Positions 14,884 to 20,441 of a stretch of DNA of 20,441 bases are shown here, one piece after another (position 1 is the stretch's first letter; each line of letters starts with the position of its first letter). The position numbers and the translations under genes are program-made. The stretch comes from Thioglobus_B sp964558405. GTDB lineage: Bacteria > Pseudomonadota > Gammaproteobacteria > PS1 > Pseudothioglobaceae. The stretch is taken from assembly GCA_964558405.1 (NCBI GenBank), contig CAZLDG010000024.1, positions 1 through 20,441 on the forward strand. Direction: 5' to 3'. The notes beneath the pieces were generated by a model. It saw only the letters and a list, made by a program, of their open reading frames with translations, made no database searches and was not told the origin of the DNA.

Positions 14884-16052
14884 GTCTATTATCAATCTAT
14901 ATGCTACTGATGCTAATCCTGGCTTTTGCTTGGATTATGTGGTTTGTTTATCGTCCTTTGAGCTCTAATCATCTGGATCTGCAGCAATCCAATGTGGACT
15001 TAGGCAAGCAAAGACTCTTAGAGCTAGAGCAAGATTTAAATCAAGGACTGATTAGTCAAGACGAATTTACCCAAGCAAAAGAGGAAGTCTCAACCACACT
15101 GGCCCTAGAGTTGGAGCAATCTGAGACAGAGGTGCAAGTGGTTAATAATCAAGCGCCAAGTGTGACCACCAATGCAGTAGTATTGGTGGCTTTGCTAGTG
15201 ATTTCAGTGAGTACTTATTGGTATTTAGCACCCGGCTTTACCCCGCAATTGGCCAGCAGTCAAGGTGCGAAAGCACCACTGAGTCTCAGTGAGAGTGCAC
15301 AGCAAATTGAACAACATCTTCAGGATAATCCGCAAGACGCAGGTGCTTATCAAATGCTGGGCTTGACTTATTTTGAGCTAGGCGAGATGGAGAAATCACT
15401 CAAGGCTTACGCGTCGGCTTACCAGCTAGAGAGCGATAATGTGCAACTACTGGTTGAATATGCATCAGCTGTGGTCAGTAGTAATGACAATCAATTTAAC
15501 AGCAAATCTGCACAACTGATTAAACGCGCCCTAGAGTTAGATCCAAACTCGCCAGATGCTTTGTACTTGGCCGGCGTATTTGCCACCAGTATTCAAGACC
15601 TGGATTTGGCAAAAAATCTATGGACCAAGGCCTTATCTGTACTCGAACAGAACTCGCCTGATTATCAGATTCTACAATCTATGCTCCTAGAGCTAGAAAG
15701 TGTCAATACACCAATCCTAGGCAGTGCAATTACCATTGGGATTAAAGTGAGCCCAGCACTGGCTCAAGCGCGCGCTAATGATTTTGTCATGGTCTATGTT
15801 AAAGCCGCTCAAGGTCGACCGATGCCAATTGCCATTCAAAAATTCAAGCTCAGCGAGTTAGGCGGCGGTGTGGTATTGACCGATCAAGACTTGGTGATGC
15901 AAGATAAGTCACTGACAGATTATGAACAATTGGTGCCGGTAGTGCGCATCAGCAGCAGTGGCTCTGCCATCTTACAAGCGGGTGATATCCAAGTACTGGG
16001 CGATGTGATTAACCCTCGAGAGAATCCGAGCATTATTTTGCAGGTAGAATAG
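14880..16052 (+). CDS. ccmI: Cytochrome c maturation protein CcmI
   Basis: CcmI is the chaperone subunit of the CcmFHI haem-ligation complex and holds apocytochrome c C-termini. The 390 residues show TM1 (about 4-24), a cytoplasmic helical loop rich in Leu and Glu (LGKQRLLELEQDLNQGLISQDEFTQAKEEV, 41-70) typical of the family, TM2 (about 98-116), a TPR region (about 145-260, e.g. AYQMLGLTYFELGEMEKSLKAYASAYQLE) and a C-terminal beta domain seen in longer CcmI proteins (ITIGIKVSPAL...GDIQVLGDV). E. coli carries this module at the C-terminus of its CcmH, so some annotations call it ccmH. The start overlaps the ccmF stop (ATGA), implying coupling. There is no CcmL-type LRCxxC haem-handling domain here. 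Confidence 0.9.
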   Translation: MSLLSIYMLLMLILAFAWIMWFVYRPLSSNHLDLQQSNVDLGKQRLLELEQDLNQGLISQDEFTQAKEEVSTTLALELEQSETEVQVVNNQAPSVTTNAVVLVALLVISVSTYWYLAPGFTPQLASSQGAKAPLSLSESAQQIEQHLQDNPQDAGAYQMLGLTYFELGEMEKSLKAYASAYQLESDNVQLLVEYASAVVSSNDNQFNSKSAQLIKRALELDPNSPDALYLAGVFATSIQDLDLAKNLWTKALSVLEQNSPDYQILQSMLLELESVNTPILGSAITIGIKVSPALAQARANDFVMVYVKAAQGRPMPIAIQKFKLSELGGGVVLTDQDLVMQDKSLTDYEQLVPVVRISSSGSAILQAGDIQVLGDVINPRENPSIILQVE

Positions 16053-16056
16053 ATCC

Positions 16057-17187
16057 ATGGAAAATACACTAGAGCTAGCCAAAGCACTGATTAACAAGGC
16101 TTCAATTACCCCAGATGACCAGGGTTGTCAGGTGCTGATGACTGACAGGTTGAAGGAGTTGGATTTTAAGATTGAATCGCTGCGTTTTGGCGAGGTTGAT
16201 AATTTCTGGGCCATTCGAGGTAATGCCTCACCAGTGTTTGTCTTTGCTGGACATACCGATGTGGTACCGGTAGGTAATACAGCACATTGGCGTCACGATC
16301 CGTTTAGCGCCACTGAAGAAGATGGCCTGTTATACGGTCGAGGTGCGGCCGATATGAAGGGCTCTTTAGCGGCCATGCTTAGTGCGACTGAACGCTTTGT
16401 AACAGACTATCCTCAACATAAGGGCAGTATTGGTTATTTGATTACCGCCGATGAAGAAGGGCCGGCCATTGATGGTACAGTCAAGGTGTGCGAGCATTTA
16501 AAACAGCAGCAACAAACGGTGGATTATTGCCTGGTAGGCGAGCCTTCCTCAAACCAGGTTTTGGGTGATGTGATTAAAAATGGTCGTCGTGGTTCACTCA
16601 ATGGGCGACTCACCATTATTGGCAAACAAGGGCATATTGCTTATCCACACTTGGCCAACAATCCGATTCATTTGGCCACGCCTGCCCTAGATGAGCTAGT
16701 AGCGCAAGCCTGGGACAATGGCAATGAATATTTTCCAGCCACCAGCTTTCAAATCTCCAATATCAATTCAGGTACCGGAGCAACCAATGTAATTCCGGCA
16801 GAGATTGATGTAGTGTTTAACTTCCGTTATTCGACCGAGACTACGCATGAGCAATTGCAAAGTCAGGTGGAAGCCATCCTAGATAAACATCAACTAGAGT
16901 ATCGAATCACTTGGGAGCATTCTGGCTATCCATTTGTGACTGAAAAAGGTGCATTGGTAGATGCTTGTGTTGATGCCATTCGAGCCACCAAAGGTATTGA
17001 GACTGAGCTTTCAACCTCAGGTGGTACATCTGATGGACGTTTTATTGCGCCAATTTTAGGTGCACAGGTGGTGGAGTTGGGTCCGCTTAATGCCACCATT
17101 CACCAGGTTGATGAATGTGTCGGTATTCAAGACTTGGATAATCTTAGTGATATTTATTATCAAATTCTCAAGAACTTACTGAGCTAG
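16057..17187 (+). CDS. dapE: Succinyl-diaminopimelate desuccinylase DapE
   Basis: DapE hydrolyses N-succinyl-LL-diaminopimelate to LL-diaminopimelate and succinate, on the route to lysine and peptidoglycan. The 376 residues match E. coli (375). The dizinc M20 site is complete: FAGHTDVVPVG (His66, Asp68), GRGAADMKGS (Asp99), TADEEGPAIDGT (Glu133, Glu134), LVGEPSS (Glu162), and the C-terminal NATIHQVDECV histidine. The lid/dimer region has KNGRRGSLNGRLTIIGKQGHIAYPHLANNPIH. The ATG at 16057 comes 4 bases after the ccmI stop; an AGG lies just before that stop. trmD follows after 4 bases. dapA, from the same pathway, lies 2.6 kb downstream in a separate unit. Confidence 0.98.
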   Translation: MENTLELAKALINKASITPDDQGCQVLMTDRLKELDFKIESLRFGEVDNFWAIRGNASPVFVFAGHTDVVPVGNTAHWRHDPFSATEEDGLLYGRGAADMKGSLAAMLSATERFVTDYPQHKGSIGYLITADEEGPAIDGTVKVCEHLKQQQQTVDYCLVGEPSSNQVLGDVIKNGRRGSLNGRLTIIGKQGHIAYPHLANNPIHLATPALDELVAQAWDNGNEYFPATSFQISNINSGTGATNVIPAEIDVVFNFRYSTETTHEQLQSQVEAILDKHQLEYRITWEHSGYPFVTEKGALVDACVDAIRATKGIETELSTSGGTSDGRFIAPILGAQVVELGPLNATIHQVDECVGIQDLDNLSDIYYQILKNLLS

Positions 17188-17191
17188 ATCC

Positions 17192-17866
17192 GTGCGCTTT
17201 GATGTTATTACTTTGTTTCCTGAGATGTTTACTGCCATCAAAAAGGAAGGTGTCATTGCGCGTGCACAAAAAGCCAATCTCCTGTCTATTAACACCCATC
17301 AGCTTAGAGACTTTAGTGACAATAAATATAAAAATGTAGACGACAAGCCTTATGGTGGTGGCGCAGGTATGGTGATGCAAGTTAAGCCTATTCGTGATTG
17401 TTTGCAACAAATCAAACAACAACAGCCAAAAACCCGAGTGATTTATCTTTCCCCTCAGGGAAAAAAGCTCACACATGAGTTGGCGCTTGAACTCTCTAAA
17501 CTAGAGTCAATTACCCTGCTATGTGGGCGCTATGAGGGTGTGGATGAGCGCGTGATAGAACGTGATGTAGATTTGGAGGTCTCTATTGGTGATTATGTAC
17601 TCAGTGGCGGAGAGTTGGCAGCCATGGTGCTCATTGATAGTGTTTCGCGCCAACTACCCGGGGTATTGGGCAATGCCGATTCTCTAAGTGATTCCTTTGC
17701 CAATGGTCTATTGGATTATCCGCATTACACTCGACCAGAGATCATTGATGGCGAGCGAGTACCCGAGGTGCTACTGAGCGGACACCAGGCCAAAATTGAT
17801 CAGTGGCGCGCAGAGCAAGCACTGAAAAACACACAGAAAAAACGCAAAGATTTACTAAAACCCTAG
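17192..17866 (+). CDS. trmD: tRNA (guanine-37-N1)-methyltransferase TrmD
   Basis: TrmD uses SAM to methylate G37 next to G36 in tRNAs for Leu(CUN), Pro and Arg(CGG), preventing +1 frameshifts. The SPOUT trefoil-knot signatures are clear: FDVITLFPEMF, DDKPYGGGAGMVM, YLSPQGK, LLCGRYEGVDERV, SIGDYVLSGGELAA and, after the linker, the catalytic Asp167 in SLSDSFANGLLDYPHYTRPE. At 224 residues it is about 30 shorter than E. coli TrmD (255), lacking part of the C-terminal tail but keeping the PEVLLSGHQAKIDQWR helix. The start is GTG at 17192, 4 bases after dapE, giving the expected N-terminus. It usually sits in rpsP-rimM-trmD-rplS; here it ends a serine/cytochrome/DAP gene array. Confidence 0.97.
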   Translation: MRFDVITLFPEMFTAIKKEGVIARAQKANLLSINTHQLRDFSDNKYKNVDDKPYGGGAGMVMQVKPIRDCLQQIKQQQPKTRVIYLSPQGKKLTHELALELSKLESITLLCGRYEGVDERVIERDVDLEVSIGDYVLSGGELAAMVLIDSVSRQLPGVLGNADSLSDSFANGLLDYPHYTRPEIIDGERVPEVLLSGHQAKIDQWRAEQALKNTQKKRKDLLKP

Positions 17867-17870
17867 GATA

Positions 17871-17899
17871 TTTGCTTTTTACTAGAAAGTCTTTATAAT
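17871..17899 (+). promoter_or_regulatory. Candidate sigma70 promoter for glnK-amtB
   Basis: TTTGCT (17871-17876) and a perfect TATAAT (17894-17899) are 17 bases apart. The start would be near 17906, giving a long leader of about 110 bases before glnK. No sigma54 -24/-12 element (GG-N10-GC) with the right spacing is present. Confidence 0.55.
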
Positions 17900-17909
17900 G
17901 GCCTGAATC

Positions 17910-17929
17910 ATTTTGCAACGGCGCAAAAT
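17910..17929. promoter_or_regulatory. 20-bp inverted repeat at the start of the glnK leader
   Basis: ATTTTGC and GCAAAAT form a perfect 7-bp inverted repeat around AACGGC. It lies just after the predicted transcription start, a place suited to a repressor operator or a 5'-end hairpin. It has no T-run, so it is not a terminator. It does not match the NtrC consensus spacing. Confidence 0.55.
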
Positions 17930-17979
17930 ATCAATCAAGCATTGCTGCTTACAAGTTACCCATGACGGGATTTTTACTG

Positions 17980-17998
17980 ACTGAGTGATAGACTCAGT
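17980..17998 (+). promoter_or_regulatory. Hairpin just upstream of the glnK ribosome binding site
   Basis: ACTGAGT and ACTCAGT pair perfectly around loop GATAG. The hairpin ends 6 bases before AGGAG (18005-18009), which is 6 bases from the glnK ATG. It could affect translation initiation or RNA stability. It matches no riboswitch class I know. Confidence 0.55.
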
Positions 17999-18015
17999 AT
18001 TATCAGGAGATAAGT

Positions 18016-18354
18016 ATGAAATTTGTAACGGCAATTTTAAGACCACACAAATTAGATGACGTCAGAGAAGCACTCTCTGCAGTGGGCGTCTCTGGAATCA
18101 CAGTGACTGAAGTTAAAGGCTTTGGTCGTCAAAAAGGCCACACAGAGTTGTATCGTGGCGCAGAATATCAAGTTGATTTTCTACCTAAGGTTAAATTAGA
18201 AATCGCAATTTCTGCCTCAAAATTAGACGAGGTAATTGAGACCATTTCTAGTGTTGCCAATTCTGGCAAAGTAGGCGATGGCAAAATTTTTGTGACTAAT
18301 TTAGACAAAGTCGTACGCATCCGTACTGGTGAGACGGATCAGGACGCACTCTAG
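18016..18354 (+). CDS. glnK: Nitrogen regulatory protein P-II (GlnK type)
   Basis: This trimeric P-II signal protein binds ATP/ADP and 2-oxoglutarate and, when not uridylylated, plugs the AmtB channel. The 112 residues equal E. coli GlnK. It shows MKFVTAILRPHKLDDVREAL, the T-loop VKGFGRQKGHTELYRGAEY with the uridylylation site Tyr51, the B-loop GKVGDGKIFV and C-terminal VVRIRTGETDQDAL, all canonical. Pairing with amtB 18 bases downstream supports GlnK rather than GlnB. Translation signals are strong (AGGAG, 6-base spacing). It has its own promoter and a leader with two inverted repeats, so it is likely transcribed separately from trmD. Confidence 0.97.
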   Translation: MKFVTAILRPHKLDDVREALSAVGVSGITVTEVKGFGRQKGHTELYRGAEYQVDFLPKVKLEIAISASKLDEVIETISSVANSGKVGDGKIFVTNLDKVVRIRTGETDQDAL

Positions 18355-18372
18355 TTCTTAGGAGAAAAAACA

Positions 18373-19647
18373 ATGAAAAACTTATTAGCTATATTGGCGC
18401 TTGCGCCAATGAGTGTGTTGGCCGAAGGTCTAGATGGCGCTAACACTTCTTGGATTCTAACCTCAACTGCCTTGGTGTTGTTTATGACCCTGCCGGGTTT
18501 GGCACTGTTCTATGGCGGCTTGGTGCGTTCGAAAAATATTTTATCGGTACTCATGCAATGTTTTGCCATTGCCGGTATTGCCTCCATTCTTTGGTTGGTG
18601 GCTGGTTATTCTCTGGCCTTTGGTGAAGGCGGTGACTATGTGGGCGACTTGTCGAAGTTTATGCTCTCTGGCGTACTAGAGGGTTCACTGAGTGGTGACA
18701 TTCCTGAGAGTTTGTTTGCCTTGTTCCAGATGACGTTTGCCATTATTACCCCAGCACTAATTGTGGGTGGTTTTGCAGAGCGTATGAAGTTCTCAGCCGT
18801 ACTGCTATTTAGTGCCATTTGGTTGCTTGTGGTATACGCACCGGTAACCCATTGGGTATGGGGTGGCGGCTGGTTAGCGCAAATGGGCCTGCTGGATTTT
18901 GCCGGTGGTACTGTGGTACACGTGACTGCTGGTGTGGCAGCCTTAGTGGCAGCGATGATGTTAGGGCCTCGTAATGGCTTTCCTAAACGTCCAATGCCAC
19001 CACATAATATGACCATGACCATTACCGGTGCGGGCATGCTATGGGTGGGCTGGTTTGGCTTTAATGGTGGTTCGGCTTTGGCCGCGAATGGCGATGCAGC
19101 CATGGCGATGTTGGTCACCCATATCTCGGCAGCAACGGGCGCAATGACCTGGATGTTCTATGAGTGGGTAAAATTTGGCAAACCTACTGCACTAGGTACG
19201 GTAACTGGCATGGTAGCCGGTTTAGGTACCATTACCCCGGCCTCAGGCTTTGTGGGTCCGGCAGGCGCTCTAGTGATTGGATTTTTAGCTGGTGTGGTTT
19301 GTTTTAATGCGGTGATTTGGATTAAGCAGAAACTTAAGATCGACGACTCATTAGACGTATTCCCAGTACACGGTGTAGGTGGTATTTTAGGTACGATTCT
19401 AGCCGGTGTGTTTGCCTCGAGCGAGCTGGGTCTATTTAGTGGTCAAGGTCTGGCCGAAGGCATGACGATTGGTTCGCAAGTTGGCGTGCAGTTTATTGGT
19501 GTGATTTCGACTTTTGTCTATACACTGATTGCCACTTACATTATTTTGAAAATTGTAGGCGCTATTACGGGTTTACGTGTGAGTGAGGAAGAAGAACAAC
19601 AAGGTTTGGATATTGTTTCTCACGAAGAAAAAGGCTATGATCTTTAA
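18373..19647 (+). CDS. amtB: Ammonium channel AmtB
   Basis: AmtB conducts ammonium across the inner membrane as a trimer, with 11 helices per subunit after signal cleavage. The 424 residues start with a signal peptide (MKNLLAILALAPMSVLA, cut near 17). Visible landmarks are TLPGLALFYGGLVRSKN, FQMTFAIITPALIVGGFAERMKF, the conserved Asp175 before GGTVVH, the twin pore histidines His183 (GGTVVHVTAG) and His333 (FPVHGVGGILG), and GWFGFNGGSAL. The cytoplasmic tail (VSEEEEQQGLDIVSHEEKGYDL) matches the region that contacts GlnK. GGAG lies 8 bases before the ATG. The gene is co-transcribed with glnK and followed by a strong terminator. I see no fused regulatory domain. Confidence 0.98.
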   Translation: MKNLLAILALAPMSVLAEGLDGANTSWILTSTALVLFMTLPGLALFYGGLVRSKNILSVLMQCFAIAGIASILWLVAGYSLAFGEGGDYVGDLSKFMLSGVLEGSLSGDIPESLFALFQMTFAIITPALIVGGFAERMKFSAVLLFSAIWLLVVYAPVTHWVWGGGWLAQMGLLDFAGGTVVHVTAGVAALVAAMMLGPRNGFPKRPMPPHNMTMTITGAGMLWVGWFGFNGGSALAANGDAAMAMLVTHISAATGAMTWMFYEWVKFGKPTALGTVTGMVAGLGTITPASGFVGPAGALVIGFLAGVVCFNAVIWIKQKLKIDDSLDVFPVHGVGGILGTILAGVFASSELGLFSGQGLAEGMTIGSQVGVQFIGVISTFVYTLIATYIILKIVGAITGLRVSEEEEQQGLDIVSHEEKGYDL

Positions 19648-19665
19648 TTGATTTAATTGCCAAGT

Positions 19666-19703
19666 AAAACCCGCTAAAGACTTTGTTTTTAGCGGGTTTT
19701 TTT
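19666..19703 (+). terminator. Intrinsic terminator after amtB
   Basis: A perfect 13-bp stem, AAAACCCGCTAAA / TTTAGCGGGTTTT, with a 9-base loop and further Ts, lies 19 bases after the amtB stop. It separates glnK-amtB from dapA. Confidence 0.95.
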
Positions 19704-19726
19704 ATGCCCATAAAAGTGGTTTCGTA

Positions 19727-19732
19727 TATAAT
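19727..19732 (+). promoter_or_regulatory. -10 element upstream of dapA
   Basis: A perfect TATAAT (in GTATATAATTC) lies 30 bases before the dapA ATG and downstream of the amtB terminator, so dapA probably has its own promoter. No good -35 is visible at 16-18 bp. Confidence 0.5.
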
Positions 19733-19762
19733 TCAACCATAGAATTTATATTATTGAGATAG

Positions 19763-20441
19763 ATGCGCATAAATCACCCTTTGACCGGTTCTATGGTCGC
19801 CTTAATTACGCCGATGCACAATGATGGCTCGATTGATTTTGCCGCGCTTAAGCAGTTGGTTGAATTTCATATCAGCTCAGGTACGCGCGCGATTATCTCT
19901 ATGGGTACTACCGGTGAGAGTGCCACGCTTGATCAGGATGAGCATATTGAGGTGATGCGTCAAACCATCGACTTTGTTGGGGGACGGATTCCGGTGATTG
20001 CCGGTACCGGTGCTAATTCTACTTCAGAGGCTATCGAGCTGACTCAGGCGGCCAAAGACATGGGTGCGGATGCTTGTTTGTTGGTCACACCTTATTACAA
20101 CAAGCCGACACAAGAAGGTTTATATCAGCACTATAAGGCCATTGCTCAAGCGGTTGAGATTGATCAGATTCTTTACAACGTGCCGGGGCGTACTGCCGTG
20201 GATATGCTGCCTGAAACCATTGTGCGTTTGGCACAGATTGACAATATTATTGGTGTTAAAGATGCCACGGGTGATTTGCGTGTGGCTCAGGCGCTGATTG
20301 ATACTTGTCCTGAGGATTTCTTGCTTTATAGTGGTGATGACGCCACCGCGGTTGAATTTATTCTTATGGGTGGTCATGGCGGTATCTCGGTCAGTGCTAA
20401 TGTGGCACCAGATAAAGTCTCACAAGCCTATGCTGCGGCTT
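19763..20441 (+). CDS. dapA: 4-hydroxy-tetrahydrodipicolinate synthase DapA, 5' part (runs off right edge)
   Basis: DapA condenses pyruvate with aspartate semialdehyde, the first committed step to diaminopimelate and lysine. The visible 226 residues of this (beta/alpha)8 enzyme show GSMVALITPMHNDGSID, SMGTTGESATLDQDEH (Thr49/Thr50), IAGTGANSTSEAI, LLVTPYYNKPTQEGLYQHY, LYNVPGRT (Tyr138, Arg143), the Schiff-base Lys166 in IGVKDATGDL, and LYSGDDATAVEFILMGGHGGISVSANVAP. These correspond to E. coli Thr44, Tyr133, Arg138 and Lys161, shifted by five extra N-terminal residues (MRINHPLTG against MFTG). The ATG at 19763 has a modest GAG about 6 bases upstream. About 65 C-terminal residues lie beyond the window. 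Confidence 0.97.
   Translation, partial: MRINHPLTGSMVALITPMHNDGSIDFAALKQLVEFHISSGTRAIISMGTTGESATLDQDEHIEVMRQTIDFVGGRIPVIAGTGANSTSEAIELTQAAKDMGADACLLVTPYYNKPTQEGLYQHYKAIAQAVEIDQILYNVPGRTAVDMLPETIVRLAQIDNIIGVKDATGDLRVAQALIDTCPEDFLLYSGDDATAVEFILMGGHGGISVSANVAPDKVSQAYAAA

Noticed and set aside
14880..16052. CcmI frame read as a full CcmH with haem-handling cysteines
   Set aside because: No LRCxxC motif is present; the protein has only the two-helix plus TPR layout of CcmI.
17896..17917. Sigma54-like TGGC...TTGC upstream of glnK
   Set aside because: 13 bases lie between GG and GC instead of the required 10, so it cannot be a -24/-12 promoter.
17953..17976. CCC-ATGAC-GGG followed by Ts in the glnK leader as an attenuator terminator
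   Set aside because: The stem is only 3 bp, far too weak for intrinsic termination.
18636..19118. 160-residue minus-strand open frame inside amtB
   Set aside because: It is a shadow of the amtB codon bias; amtB is canonical over the whole stretch.

Overview
The window is about 20.4 kb of a draft bacterial chromosome with moderate G+C (mid-40s % by eye). It is densely packed with housekeeping genes. The gene content points to a respiring gammaproteobacterium: CmoB, Hda, a CysG siroheme synthase fusion, CcmF/CcmI (System I cytochrome c maturation), GlnK-AmtB, and a purM-purN-DUF3108 block near hda. A compact marine or sulfur-oxidising lineage is possible, but nothing here proves the genus. I see no prophage, CRISPR array, insertion sequence or defence island.

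Layout, left to right. (1) Minus strand, 1-1353: znuA (runs off the left edge, with a Glu/His repeat) downstream of cmoB. (2) 1420-1794 plus: a small secreted protein of unknown function, ending at a bidirectional terminator. (3) Minus strand, 1860-3288: pyrH-frr, with a 100-N gap inside pyrH. (4) 3371-6187 plus: uvrA. (5) Minus strand, 6170-8510: purM-purN-DUF3108. (6) Plus strand, 8566-9797: a PgsA-like CDP-alcohol phosphatidyltransferase and hda. (7) 9794-10201 minus: a cysteine-rich unknown protein. (8) 10278-11660 plus: cysG. (9) 11657-11857 minus: a DUF2892 membrane protein. (10) Plus strand, 11921-17866: tRNA-Leu(UAG), then serB-ccmF-ccmI-dapE-trmD in tight array, with a second 100-N gap inside ccmF. 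(11) 18016-19647 plus: glnK-amtB behind a structured leader, closed by a strong terminator. (12) 19763 to the right edge, plus: dapA.

How the genes fit together. purM and purN are de novo purine steps. dapE and dapA are both in the diaminopimelate/lysine route. glnK-amtB is the ammonium sensing and uptake pair. CmoB (wobble U34) and TrmD (G37) both modify tRNAs of the kind encoded at 11921-12005. pyrH and ccmF look broken only because of assembly. Each gap is flanked by an exact 55-bp direct repeat, and removing the 100 Ns plus one repeat copy restores full-length proteins of 237 and 634 residues.

No clear new multi-gene system is visible. The least explained items are the secreted 124-residue protein, the cysteine-rich 135-residue protein, the two inverted repeats in the glnK leader, and the near-symmetric -10 elements in three divergent intergenic regions. 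No stretch longer than about 150 bases lacks a gene.
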